A DNA stretch of 64,000 nucleotides, from NCBI RefSeq assembly GCF_051903925.1, contig NZ_CP173678.1, forward strand, positions 4,030,001 to 4,094,000, in the 5' to 3' direction. The DNA is from G051903925 sp051903925 (GTDB lineage Bacteria; Pseudomonadota; Alphaproteobacteria; Zavarziniales; Zavarziniaceae). Both the position numbers and the translations under genes were made by a program. Each line of letters opens with the position of its first letter. Within the stretch, counting starts at the first letter, position 1. Positions 34,311-42,870 of the stretch are shown one piece after another. The notes under the pieces are model-generated. The model was not told the origin of the DNA. It made no database searches and saw only the letters and a list, made by a program, of their open reading frames with translations.

Positions 34311-35003
34311 TCAGCCGACGCGATCCGACCAGGGTTCGAGCGCGCTCAGGCCCCATTCGATGATTGAGCCGTCGGACCCCTTGACGCGGATGCGGACGAG
34401 AAGTCCACGCGAGTCGTACCACAGCTCCCGCTTCAGGGCGCCGTCTGCATCGACCATGCGATAGCGCGTCGCCTGCACGGTCTGCCCGGCGGCCTGCACC
34501 ATCTCGGCGCCTGCCAATTCCAGGCGCTGGGCCACGGGGGTGCCGTCCTCGATGTCGATCAGATGCGCCGCGCGCACCGTATCGACATTCCAGTAGCTGT
34601 TCGGCAGCGCCTCGGCCATGGCGGAGCCCTGGTGGGCCGAGCCGTCAATCACCAGGCCACCGGCATCGGCCCGGACCTGGAGGCGCCGTATGTCGCCATC
34701 ATCGTCGGTGTTCGCAGTGACAGCCACCAGGCGCCCGTCGCGCCACGTCTCCACCGCCTCCTGGCGATAGGCATAGACGCGGATGAAGGCGATCCTGACG
34801 TCGATCTCGGTCTGGTGGCGGACCGACATCTGTGCCCCGTCCGTGTCGAACGTGAACACCTGCCGGCCAATGGCGCCACCGTCGCGCGTGATCTCATAGT
34901 CCAGGCGGGCGGCGGGCGGCTCGTGCTCCGCCGCCAGAACATCTGTGCCGACCATGACGACACCGGCAGCCAGGATCAGCCCGGCGACAACCCAATTCCG
35001 CAT
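34311..35003 (-). CDS. Exported DUF6134-like protein
   Basis: 230 residues. A signal peptide is clear (residues 1-24, MRNWVVAGLILAAGVVMV, cleavage near VLAAEH). The mature protein is beta-rich: LDYEITRDGGAIGRQVFTFD, then RQEAVETWRDGRLVAVTANTDDDGD and YWNVDTVRA. These are typical of DUF6134 periplasmic proteins of unknown function, which resemble lipid-binding beta-barrels. It converges with the photolyase gene. Confidence 0.8.
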   Translation of the reverse strand: MRNWVVAGLILAAGVVMVGTDVLAAEHEPPAARLDYEITRDGGAIGRQVFTFDTDGAQMSVRHQTEIDVRIAFIRVYAYRQEAVETWRDGRLVAVTANTDDDGDIRRLQVRADAGGLVIDGSAHQGSAMAEALPNSYWNVDTVRAAHLIDIEDGTPVAQRLELAGAEMVQAAGQTVQATRYRMVDADGALKRELWYDSRGLLVRIRVKGSDGSIIEWGLSALEPWSDRVG

Positions 35004-35150
35004 GACAAGAAATGCCCCTGACCCTGGCCGACCTGCCTCGGCTCTTTCTTCAACCAATGCCAGAGATGGGGCCTTGGGCCGCTGATTTCACCCGTGCACG
35101 CAGTCGCACCCGCCAAGTCCCTGACAAAGCAGCAGCATGTGTGGCACCGG

Positions 35151-35579
35151 TCACACCCCGACCTCCTGCGCTTCGTGGATCTGCACGCCGTTGATGCGCC
35201 ATGTCCCGTCGGGCTGGCGTTGCAGGGAATAGGTGACGACGACGCCCTTGCCGTCCGGACCGACCATGTAGACGTCCTGGCGCAGCGCGCCATCGACATC
35301 GCGAAGAGCGCGGAACTGAACCAACTTTGGCCGATAGACAGCCGGGTATTTCGAGCGGACCACCTCCAGGAAGAATTCGGGCGTCATGAAGCGTTCCTGG
35401 ATCTCGGGCGACGCCGCGGCCCAGGCCGCGCCCGCATCGTCGCGGCGAAACGCGGCGATCTGCGCCTCGATCAGGCTCCGAATGGCGGCACGGTCCGCCG
35501 CCTCCGGCGCGTCCGCGGCGCGCGCCTGGCCCAGCATCGAAACCGCCAGCACCAGCATGGCCAGCACCATTGCCCGCAT
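35151..35579 (-). CDS. DUF4864-type exported protein
   Basis: 142 residues with a signal peptide (MRAMVLAMLVLAVSMLGQARA, cleaved after ARA). The mature part is NTF2-like: IRSLIEAQIAAFRRDDAGAAWAAASPEIQERF, then VVRSKYPAVYRPKLVQF and GTWRINGVQI. This fits DUF4864. Function unknown. Confidence 0.82.
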   Translation of the reverse strand: MRAMVLAMLVLAVSMLGQARAADAPEAADRAAIRSLIEAQIAAFRRDDAGAAWAAASPEIQERFMTPEFFLEVVRSKYPAVYRPKLVQFRALRDVDGALRQDVYMVGPDGKGVVVTYSLQRQPDGTWRINGVQIHEAQEVGV

Positions 35580-35967
35580 GGAAGGATCCCCCATCAACCT
35601 AACGGCCAGCATGCGCTGCAGGGCGGCGGCGCGATGTGCCCGTCGCCACAAGAGTGCACCGACGCCAACGCCGCGGCGATTGCATGTGCGAACCTGCCCG
35701 TTCGGGCGGGCCGCAGCGATTGTCGCAGGGCCATCCTGACCCCATATGGCGACCAGGGGCCGTGTCGCTGGCCTGTGGCCTGGGCGCGGCGCCGGATGCT
35801 GGCGCGGCAGTTCCGGAACATCCGTTCGGCGGCGCCGCGCGTAGTGCAGATACGCACCCGGGGTATGCGTTCCTGGCAACGCCAAGGGACTTGCGCCGCG
35901 GGGTCCAACCGATGTCGCATGGGCGAACGGCGTTGGGGCGCGCCCGCCTGCCAGAATGTGAGGGTCC
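35580..35967. other. 388-bp stretch without a supported gene
   Basis: Open frames here have no ribosome site or recognisable protein pattern. It must hold the promoters for the DUF4864 gene (leftward) and the LuxR-type gene (rightward). I see no clear operator, repeat or RNA structure. Confidence 0.5.
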
Positions 35968-36573
35968 GTGAATCTCCTGACGACCATCCAGTTCGCGAAC
36001 GGCACGGAGTGCGATGGCAATCGCCTGCGCGTCGGCACGCGCCTGCACCTGAACCTGGCCCAGACCCGCGTCCTGCACGCGATCATGGCCGATCCCTGCC
36101 TGACCGAAGACCAGGCCGACCCGGCGATCCTGGTCACCGATTCCCTGGACCTGCTCCAGGGTCTCGGCAATGACGGGCCGCGCCTGATCCTGCTGGCGGC
36201 CGATTCGCAGTCGGCGGCGCGCGGTTGGACCGCCGGCGCCGCGGCGGTGCTGCAGGCCGATGCGGGTTCCGACGAGATCCGCGCGGCGATCCGCGCCGTC
36301 GCCCTTGGCCTGATGGTGTCGGGCTTTGCCCCGCCGCCGCACCGGGCGGAGCGCCAGGACGACGACGTCCTGGTCGAACCGCTGACCCCGCGGGAGCGCG
36401 AGGTGGCCAGCCTGTTGGCGCAGGGCCTGTCGAACAAGCACATCGCCCGCCGCCTGGGGGTCAGCGACCACACGGTGAAATTCCACGTCAGCGCGATCTT
36501 CTCCAAGCTGGGCGCCCACACCCGGACCGAGGCCGTTGCCCGCGCCAGCCGCCTGGGCCTGGTCCTGATCTGA
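35968..36573 (+). CDS. LuxR-type regulator with degenerate receiver-like N-terminus
   Basis: 201 residues from GTG with AGGG upstream. The C-terminal LuxR/GerE helix-turn-helix is clear: LTPREREVASLLAQGLSNKHIARRLGVSDHTVKFHVSAIFSKL. The N-terminal 120 residues have receiver-like alternation, but there is no acidic pair at the start and no DxxxP phosphorylation loop, so phosphorylation is doubtful. No kinase gene adjoins it. Confidence 0.83.
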   Translation: MNLLTTIQFANGTECDGNRLRVGTRLHLNLAQTRVLHAIMADPCLTEDQADPAILVTDSLDLLQGLGNDGPRLILLAADSQSAARGWTAGAAAVLQADAGSDEIRAAIRAVALGLMVSGFAPPPHRAERQDDDVLVEPLTPREREVASLLAQGLSNKHIARRLGVSDHTVKFHVSAIFSKLGAHTRTEAVARASRLGLVLI

Positions 36574-36581
36574 GCCGGCGC

Positions 36582-37484
36582 TCAGGGCGCGCCGCGGCCA
36601 GCGAAGCGGCCGCGCCAGCGCTTGGCCAAGTCGGCCATGAAGTCGATTGCCGCACGCACGCGCGGCACTTGGCGGCGATCGCGGTGGATCGCGGCCCATA
36701 GTTCGCGACCGGGCGCCTGCGCCGGCTCGCCCAGGCGCACCAGGCCCGGCACCGCATCGGCGACGAAACAGGGCAGCAACGCGACGCCCAGGCCAGCGCG
36801 CGCAGCTTCCAGCTGCGGCTCGACCCCGTTGGCCCGAAGCACGGGCCGACTGCCCCGCGCCAGGCGCGCGAAGTACTCGACCTCCACCCCTGTCGACAGT
36901 TCCTCGACCAGGCCCAGCGTCGCATGGCCGGTCCAGGCCGCGCCCTCCGGCGGAACACCGGCCCGGGCGAGGTAGGTCGACGCCGCATAGATGCCATAGC
37001 TGACGACGCCCAGCTTGCGCACGATCAGGTCGGGCTCCTCCGGCAGGCCGTAGCTCAGCGCAACGTCCGCATCGCGCCGCGCCAGCACCGCTGGCCGGTC
37101 GTCTGCGATCAGTTCCAGAGTCAGGCCGGGGTGCTGCCCGATCAGTCCCGCCAGAGACGGCGCCAGCCAGTTGCTGGCCAGGATCTGTGGTGCATGCAGG
37201 CGGACGGGGCCTGCCAGGCCGCCGGCATCGCGGTCCAGGGCGCGGGCCAGATCGGCCATCTCGCCTTCCATCCGCTCGGCCGCCAGGACCAGGCGCCGGC
37301 CCAGTGCTGTCGCTTGCGGCCCCTCCGCCGTGCGCTCGAACACCGCGCTCCCCAGGCGGTCCTCGAGGGCCGCGAGGCGCCGGCTGATCGTCGACTGGTT
37401 GACACCCAGCGCGTGACCCGCGGCGGTCAGGCTGCCTGCCCTTGAAATCGCCAGCGCGATCTTGAGGTCGTCCCAGTCCACCAT
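36582..37484 (-). CDS. LysR-family transcriptional regulator
   Basis: 300 residues. The N-terminal winged HTH (DDLKIALAISRAGSLTAAGHALGVNQSTISRRLAALEDRLG) is followed by a LysR effector domain with QILASNWLAPSL and LEAARAGLGVALLP. The MVDWDDLK start is typical of the subgroup; an ATG at 37550 could add 22 residues. It diverges from the ydbH-like operon, which it may or may not control. Confidence 0.9.
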   Translation of the reverse strand: MVDWDDLKIALAISRAGSLTAAGHALGVNQSTISRRLAALEDRLGSAVFERTAEGPQATALGRRLVLAAERMEGEMADLARALDRDAGGLAGPVRLHAPQILASNWLAPSLAGLIGQHPGLTLELIADDRPAVLARRDADVALSYGLPEEPDLIVRKLGVVSYGIYAASTYLARAGVPPEGAAWTGHATLGLVEELSTGVEVEYFARLARGSRPVLRANGVEPQLEAARAGLGVALLPCFVADAVPGLVRLGEPAQAPGRELWAAIHRDRRQVPRVRAAIDFMADLAKRWRGRFAGRGAP

Positions 37485-37652
37485 TGTGCTGTGCCCGGCT
37501 CCCTTCGATAGCGTCCGCAAATCCCGCTGCCCGTTGTCCGACAGTGCCATGACCTGTCGCCGTGGTGCGACCACGCTGCGTCGGCGCGGGCTTTTCGCCG
37601 GCCCCGCCGCCAGACCCGGGAACCAGGGCCGGCGTCCGCTATACTGGCTGGC

Positions 37653-40322
37653 GTGACCGCTGTCCCTGCCGACTCGCCCCCTCCCCCCGGCCCGCGCCCG
37701 CGCCTGCTGCGCCGCCTGGGATGGGGCCTGGTCGGGTTGGCACTGCTGGTCCCCGTGCTGGCGGCGATTGCCTGGATCTATCGCCTGCCGCTGGCGGAAC
37801 ACGTCGCCGTGCAGGCGTTGCAGCGGGCGGGGATCGACGCCGTGACCCTGCATGTCGAGGAAGTGACACCCGGCCGAGTCGTTGTCACCGGCGTCGCACT
37901 GGGCGGCGCGGACGGCTGGCAGGTCGGGCGGATCGAGGCTGCCCTGGACCTGACCAACCTGGCGCAACCGCGCCTGCGCAGCCTGGTCCTTTCCGACGTG
38001 ACGGCGCGCGCCGCCTATGGCCCCGATGGCCTCGACCTGGGCGCGCTCGATCCCCTGCTGGCCTTGGGCGAAGGACGGGCCAGCGGTACCACAGGTCCGC
38101 CCCCCGTGGACGAGGTGAAGCTCGAACGCGCGCGCTTGTTGCTCACCACGCCCTATGGCCCGTTGGAGCTGGACCTGGACGGCGTCGGCCACCCCAGTGC
38201 CACCTATCCCAATGCCAATGCCCGGTTCGTGCTGCGTGGCCAGGGCGAGGAGGCGGCGGGCTCCCTCTCGCTTAGGATGGACGAGACGGCGTTGCGTGTC
38301 GTCCTCGACTCGAACTCCGCGGACGACACGCTTCGGGTAGCGGCGGAGATCGATCCCCGCAGCCACGCGCCAATGAAGCTTGAGGTGGTCGCGGAACTGG
38401 TCGACGTCGCCCGCCTCGCCCGCTTCCTGCCCGGCCTGGGCGCACTGTCGGGCGGAATGGGACTGAGCCTGAACTACGCTGCCGCCGGGCCATGGCAGGG
38501 GGAGCTCCGGCTCACGCGCCTGACTGTTCCCGGCAGCATCCGCGACCTGGACGGGACCCTGTCCGCAAGCGCCGACCCCGCTACCCTCCAGACCGGCATC
38601 GTCCCCGTCACCGGCAAGGCGAAGGCGACGCGCCTGGCCCTTTCGGGCACCATGCTCGAAGCGGCGGACCTCAATCTGGACGGCACCATCGTCTTCGATC
38701 CCGCAGGCCTGGGCCTGCTGGCGGCTGGCGACGGCCAGGCGCTCGCGCCGGCTGGGGTGCCGTTGCGCGCGGCGGAACTGAACCTGGCGCTCGTGGGCAC
38801 GCGCCTGACGTCCGGCGCGCTGCGGGGGCGCGCGCCCCGGCTGGAATTGGCCCTGGGCACTACCGGGACCTGGCCCGGCCTGGATATCGCCATACGCAGC
38901 GGCCATCTGGCCTTCGCCGCGCTCGAGCTGGGCAGTCAGGCGCGCAGCGCGCAGGCGGTACGCCTTGACCTGGGGCCGGCGCAGAAGGCGCCGGTACGCG
39001 GCCCGGGCGACGCCCTGGCCCTGGGCTTCACGGTGAATGCCGCGACCCTGGCGCTGGAGGCGGCCGGCCAGCGCGTGCGGCTTGGCCTGCCCACCCTCGC
39101 CGCCTCCATCACCGCGGGCGCCAGCCTCGGCCTGCATGTCGAGGGTTGTTGCGGCACCATCGCGCTCGCAGCGCCCAAGGTGGACGGGACGGGGCTGGGT
39201 CTGACCCTGGCCAGCGCCGCCGACAAGCTGCTGACAGCGCGTTTCACACTGAAGGCGCTCACCACGCCATGGACCGTCCCGCTGGTCGCCGATGGCAACT
39301 TCAACATGGCGGGCGCAGGGCTGCGCTTCGACGGCACGGTGACCGGCCCGGCCGGTCTGGTGCTTGCAACCGTCGCCGGCGCGCATGACCTGGACAAGGC
39401 CCAGGGCTTTGCCGAGGCGAAGGCTCCCCGCCTGACCTTCCAACAGGGTGGACTGCAGCCGGGCCAGCTGTCCCCCCTCCTGGCGCCGCTCGTGGCCAAT
39501 GTCTCCGGCACCGTCGCGGCGGAAGCGGCGCTGCGCTGGGCCTCGGGGCGCACTACATCCTCGGCCAGCGTCCTGGCGGAGGACCTGTCCTTCACCACGG
39601 CGGAAGTTCCCGTCAGCCGCATGAACACCGTGGTGGCGTTCGACAGCCTGCTGCCGCCGACCACCCCGCCGGGGCAGAAGGTGGCCGTGGGCGCGGTCAC
39701 GATGGGCGTGCCGCTGACCGACGGCGTGGTCGATTTCCGACTGGTACCGGGAGCCATCGCGGTGCAGTCGGCATCGCTAGGCCTGGCCGGTGGGCGCGTC
39801 AGCCTGTCTGCAACCCGCGTCGAGCTGCCAGTCCAGGCCGAGCGCCTGGCCCTCGCCGTTTCTGGCGTCAGCCTGGAGGCGCTGTTGAAGGTCGCCAATG
39901 TCGAAGGCCTCAGCGGCGACGGCGTTCTGGACGGCACAATTCCCGTCGATATCGCGGACAAGGCACTGCGCATAGCCGACGGCCGGCTGGCCGCACGCCA
40001 GGCGGGCGTGCTGCGCTACACGCCGCAGACCTATCCCGCCGCCCTGCAGGGTGACGATGAGCGCATCCAGCTTCTGGTGCGGGCGCTGCGCGACTTCCGC
40101 TATGACCGGCTGGGCCTGGGCATCAACAGGGAAACCGACGGCGAGGCGGTGCTGGCGCTCTCGGTCGCCGGCCGCAATCCGGCCGTACTTGACGGCTATC
40201 CGTTCGAATTGAACCTCAACCTCAGCGGACGCCTGGACCAGATCGTGACGGAAGGACTTGCCGGATATCGCATGCCGGACGATATCCGCAGGCGGATGCA
40301 GCAGTTCGGCAACCAGGAGTGA
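37653..40322 (+). CDS. ydbH: YdbH-family envelope lipid-transport protein (AsmA-like)
   Basis: 889 residues. One N-terminal membrane helix (about 23-43) is followed by a very long periplasmic beta-rich part with AsmA/DUF-type repeats, ending in the conserved block VLRYTPQTY...ERIQLLVRALRDFRYDRLGLGI and LNLNLSGRLDQI. In E. coli, YdbH with YnbE forms a bridge moving phospholipids between inner and outer membrane. The two following genes are its usual partners, which strengthens the call. GTG start. Confidence 0.87.
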   Translation: MTAVPADSPPPPGPRPRLLRRLGWGLVGLALLVPVLAAIAWIYRLPLAEHVAVQALQRAGIDAVTLHVEEVTPGRVVVTGVALGGADGWQVGRIEAALDLTNLAQPRLRSLVLSDVTARAAYGPDGLDLGALDPLLALGEGRASGTTGPPPVDEVKLERARLLLTTPYGPLELDLDGVGHPSATYPNANARFVLRGQGEEAAGSLSLRMDETALRVVLDSNSADDTLRVAAEIDPRSHAPMKLEVVAELVDVARLARFLPGLGALSGGMGLSLNYAAAGPWQGELRLTRLTVPGSIRDLDGTLSASADPATLQTGIVPVTGKAKATRLALSGTMLEAADLNLDGTIVFDPAGLGLLAAGDGQALAPAGVPLRAAELNLALVGTRLTSGALRGRAPRLELALGTTGTWPGLDIAIRSGHLAFAALELGSQARSAQAVRLDLGPAQKAPVRGPGDALALGFTVNAATLALEAAGQRVRLGLPTLAASITAGASLGLHVEGCCGTIALAAPKVDGTGLGLTLASAADKLLTARFTLKALTTPWTVPLVADGNFNMAGAGLRFDGTVTGPAGLVLATVAGAHDLDKAQGFAEAKAPRLTFQQGGLQPGQLSPLLAPLVANVSGTVAAEAALRWASGRTTSSASVLAEDLSFTTAEVPVSRMNTVVAFDSLLPPTTPPGQKVAVGAVTMGVPLTDGVVDFRLVPGAIAVQSASLGLAGGRVSLSATRVELPVQAERLALAVSGVSLEALLKVANVEGLSGDGVLDGTIPVDIADKALRIADGRLAARQAGVLRYTPQTYPAALQGDDERIQLLVRALRDFRYDRLGLGINRETDGEAVLALSVAGRNPAVLDGYPFELNLNLSGRLDQIVTEGLAGYRMPDDIRRRMQQFGNQE

Positions 40323-40324
40323 AG

Positions 40325-40546
40325 ATGGCGCGCGTCGTTTGGGGGGCCCCGCCAGCGGGGAAGCTGGCCCGGGTGGGGATCGTCGCCCTGGCGATTGCGG
40401 CGGCGGCCTGCAATCCCACGGTCAAGGTCGAGGCACCGGACAAGCCAATCGTGATCAACCTCAACGTCAAGATCGAGCAGGAAATCCGGGTCAAGGTCGA
40501 GAAGGACGTCCAGGACCTGCTGCAGCAGCGCCAGGACATCTTCTGA
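40325..40546 (+). CDS. ynbE: YnbE-like outer-membrane lipoprotein
   Basis: 73 residues from ATG 40325, with GGAG overlapping the ydbH stop. After a signal peptide, a lipobox-like AAAAC is followed by NPTVKVEAPDKPIVINLNVKIEQEIRVKVEKDVQDLL, the conserved YnbE core. In E. coli YnbE stacks on the C-terminus of YdbH to complete the lipid bridge. The overlap with ydbH points to translational coupling. Confidence 0.88.
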   Translation: MARVVWGAPPAGKLARVGIVALAIAAAACNPTVKVEAPDKPIVINLNVKIEQEIRVKVEKDVQDLLQQRQDIF

Positions 40547-40617
40547 TGACCCTTCTTGCGATCATCCGTCTGCCTGCAACCCCGCGCAGACCCGTTGGAC
40601 AAGGATCGAGGCACGCA

Positions 40618-40965
40618 ATGCTTAAGCGGCTGGCTTTCGCGGTCTTCCTGGCCGTGTCCGGCATGACCGGCGCGGCCACCCTGGCGGTGGCGCCCGCCCA
40701 CGCGCTCACCCTGGACGAGGCGCGCCGGGCCGGGCAGATCGGCGAGATGCGCACCGGCTTCGTCGGCGTGGTCGCCGGCGGCGCGGACGTGAAGGCCCTG
40801 GCCGACCAGATCAATGCCCAGCGCCGCAGCGCCTATGCCGACATCGCAGCCAAGAACGGCACCAGCGTCGACGCCGTCGGCGCGCTGACAGCGGAACAGC
40901 TGATCGGCCGCCTTCCCGCCGGCGCCTTCTACCAGGACACCGGCGGCGGCTGGGTCCGGAAGTAG
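40618..40965 (+). CDS. ydbL: YdbL family (DUF1318) periplasmic protein
   Basis: 115 residues from ATG 40618 with GAGG upstream. A signal peptide ends near AHA. The mature part LTLDEARRAGQIGEMRTGFVGVV, then ALADQINAQRRSAYADIAAKNGTSVDAVG is the DUF1318/YdbL pattern. YdbL modulates the YdbH-YnbE bridge in E. coli. It completes the conserved three-gene operon. Confidence 0.88.
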   Translation: MLKRLAFAVFLAVSGMTGAATLAVAPAHALTLDEARRAGQIGEMRTGFVGVVAGGADVKALADQINAQRRSAYADIAAKNGTSVDAVGALTAEQLIGRLPAGAFYQDTGGGWVRK

Positions 40966-41013
40966 GCGATCCGCACCGCTCCGACGGCAGTCGGCCACCC
41001 TGGCACTTTGGAA

Positions 41014-41027
41014 TTGATCCAGGTCAT
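41014..41027 (+). promoter_or_regulatory. FNR/FixK-like box upstream of the universal stress gene
   Basis: TTGAT-CCAG-GTCAT matches the TTGAT-N4-(A/G)TCAA consensus at all but the last base. It lies 72 bp before the start codon of the usp gene, a suitable distance for a class II FNR/FixK-activated promoter. A FixK-like regulator gene lies 1 kb away. Confidence 0.6.
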
Positions 41028-41098
41028 GGTTCGCAGCCGGGCCTGGCACCAGCCTTAGTCCCCTGGGATAGCCGACTGGATCGTAGGGCGGTGCGCTG

Positions 41099-41935
41099 AT
41101 GTACAAGGATATTGCCGTCCATCTTGACGGCAGCCAGGCGGATGCCGTGCGCCTGGCGGCGGCGGAGGGACTGGCGCGCCGGCACGGCGCCCATCTGCTC
41201 GGCCTATATCTCAACGTACTGCCCGAGGTTCCGCTGGCAACGGCCGAGTTCGGCAGTTCGATCGCGGTCCTGGCCGCGGCCCAGGATGCCGCCCGCGCGA
41301 AAGGCGACCAGGTCCACCGCAATCTGGCCGGATCGGTCCAGGCGCTCGACCTGCCGGCGGAATTGAGGCGCTTCGACGTCATTGCCTCGCTGCTGCCGGC
41401 GGTCGTCGCCAGCCAGTTGCGCGTGACCGATCTCCTCGTGGCGCTCCGGCCCTACAACAGGGCTGGCCCAGCCCAGTGGCCAGAGGTGGTCGAGGCGGCG
41501 CTGCGCGATTCCGGTCGCCCCGTCCTGCTGGTGCCAGAGGATGGCGTCCTTGCCGATCCTGCCCGCATCGTCATCGCCTGGAGCGACAGCCGGGAGGCCG
41601 CGCATGCCGTGGCCGCCGCGATGCCGCTGCTGCGCACCGCGCGCGAGGTCGTCGTCGCCCTGGTGGAAGGCACGGCCCCGTCGGCCATGCTGGGCCGCGA
41701 GCCTGGCGCCGACCTCGCCCGCCACCTGGACCGCCATGGCGCGGCTGTTACCCTGCGCCACCTGCCGCACTGGCCCGATCCGGGCGAAGGCCTGCTGAAT
41801 GAGGCGATCGCGATCGGTGCCGACCTGCTGGTGATGGGCGCCCATGGCAAACCGCGGCTTCAGGAATGGATAATGGGCAGCGCCACGCGCACCGTGCTCA
41901 CCCACAGCAGGCTGCCTGTCCTGATGGCGCACTGA
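41099..41935 (+). CDS. Universal stress protein (two tandem Usp domains)
   Basis: 278 residues. Two UspA domains: N-terminal 1-140 (MYKDIAVHLDGSQAD) and C-terminal 150-278. The second ends with the ATP-binding signature GAHGKPRLQEWIMGSAT (G-x2-G-x9-G-S), so it can bind ATP. Tandem Usp proteins are frequent members of oxygen-limitation regulons. The FNR/FixK-like box upstream and the neighbouring fixLJK genes support induction under low oxygen. Confidence 0.9.
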   Translation: MYKDIAVHLDGSQADAVRLAAAEGLARRHGAHLLGLYLNVLPEVPLATAEFGSSIAVLAAAQDAARAKGDQVHRNLAGSVQALDLPAELRRFDVIASLLPAVVASQLRVTDLLVALRPYNRAGPAQWPEVVEAALRDSGRPVLLVPEDGVLADPARIVIAWSDSREAAHAVAAAMPLLRTAREVVVALVEGTAPSAMLGREPGADLARHLDRHGAAVTLRHLPHWPDPGEGLLNEAIAIGADLLVMGAHGKPRLQEWIMGSATRTVLTHSRLPVLMAH

Positions 41936-41975
41936 CGGCGACATCGCCACCCCGGACCCCATCAGAAACCTCGCG

Positions 41976-42008
41976 AAAAAACCCCGCCGCGGCCTTGGCC
42001 CGGCGGGG
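41976..42008 (-). terminator. Intrinsic terminator of the FixK-like gene
   Basis: CCCCGCCG (41982-41989) and CGGCGGGG (42001-42008) form an 8-bp stem, with a run of six A on the plus-strand left side, which reads as U6 on the minus-strand transcript coming from the FixK-like gene. This is a classic rho-independent terminator. Confidence 0.8.
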
Positions 42009-42041
42009 TGGCAAGTCGGGAGGCTTGGGGGAGGCAGACAC

Positions 42042-42752
42042 TCAGCCGTCGAGCGCCTCCAGCGGACGGCGATTGCGGATCACGACGTGGCGTGCGCTGG
42101 GAAGCTCGATCAGGCGCTGCTCCTCCAGCAGGGTCATGGTGCGGGACACGGTCTCGATGGTCAGGCCCAGGAAATCGGCGATGTCCTGCCGGCTCATCGG
42201 CAACTCGACATCGTCTCCGGCATGGGTCCGTTCCGACATCGCGATCAGGAACGAAGCAACGCGCTCCACCGCGTTCTTGCGGCCCAGCAGGGCGAAATGG
42301 CGCTGCGCGCGCTCCAATTCCGATGCCGTCATGCGCCACAGGTCGCCCATCAGCTCCGGCTGGATCAGCAGGTGCCGGCGCAGGACGTCCCGCTTCACCA
42401 CGACCAGCTGCGTCGCCACGATGGCCTCGGCCGAGAAGCGATAGGATTCCGACGCTTCCAGGCCAAAGATCTCGCCCTGAAGATAGAAGGCATTCACCTG
42501 TCGGCGGCCGTCCTCCAGCAGCTGGAAGGTCCGTACCGCGCCGGACACCACCTTGAACACGCGGTCGGCGGAATTGCCTTCGGCATAGATCTCCCGATTG
42601 CGCGCGAAAGTCTGGCGCGTTCCCATCGCCCACAGGTCGCGGGCCGGTGCCGCGTCCGTGTCGTTGGCTGCGCTGCCCAGGGACCGGGTGGCGTCGGTGC
42701 CATGGCGGTATGCGAGTGCGGGCCGCATTTCGACCGTCGCCAGTGCCACCAT
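42042..42752 (-). CDS. fixK: Crp/Fnr-family transcription factor, FixK-like
   Basis: 236 residues from ATG 42752 with GGGAG upstream. A cyclic-nucleotide-type beta domain (about 50-160) has FKVVSGAVRTFQLLEDGRRQV. The C-terminal HTH SRQDIADFLGLTIETVSRTM, with recognition Glu-Thr-x2-Ser-Arg, suits a TTGAT-N4-ATCAA site. The N-terminal cysteine cluster of FNR is absent, as in FixK, so oxygen sensing would come from FixLJ rather than an Fe-S cluster. It diverges from fixL with 99 bp between starts. Confidence 0.88.
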   Translation of the reverse strand: MVALATVEMRPALAYRHGTDATRSLGSAANDTDAAPARDLWAMGTRQTFARNREIYAEGNSADRVFKVVSGAVRTFQLLEDGRRQVNAFYLQGEIFGLEASESYRFSAEAIVATQLVVVKRDVLRRHLLIQPELMGDLWRMTASELERAQRHFALLGRKNAVERVASFLIAMSERTHAGDDVELPMSRQDIADFLGLTIETVSRTMTLLEEQRLIELPSARHVVIRNRRPLEALDG

Positions 42753-42832
42753 TGCCGTGCTCCCTTGCCCCATGATTTGTGCTACGAGTTCAGATGTATC
42801 CAATTGAAGGCATTCACCAAATTCGGTTTGGT

Positions 42833-42870
42833 CCTTAAGGGGAATCACGTTATGGGCCAGCCCTTAAGGG
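42833..42870. promoter_or_regulatory. Two copies of CCTTAAGGG at the fixK/fixL divergence
   Basis: The word CCTTAAGGG occurs at 42833-42841 and 42862-42870, 29 bp apart centre to centre (close to three helical turns), bracketing the fixL start codon. Each is almost palindromic. It may be a paired operator, but this is only a suggestion from symmetry and spacing. Confidence 0.3.

Noticed and set aside
36582..39443. A 953-codon minus-strand frame
   Set aside because: Only the C-terminal 300 codons, the LysR regulator, show protein-like features; the rest is antisense to ydbH.
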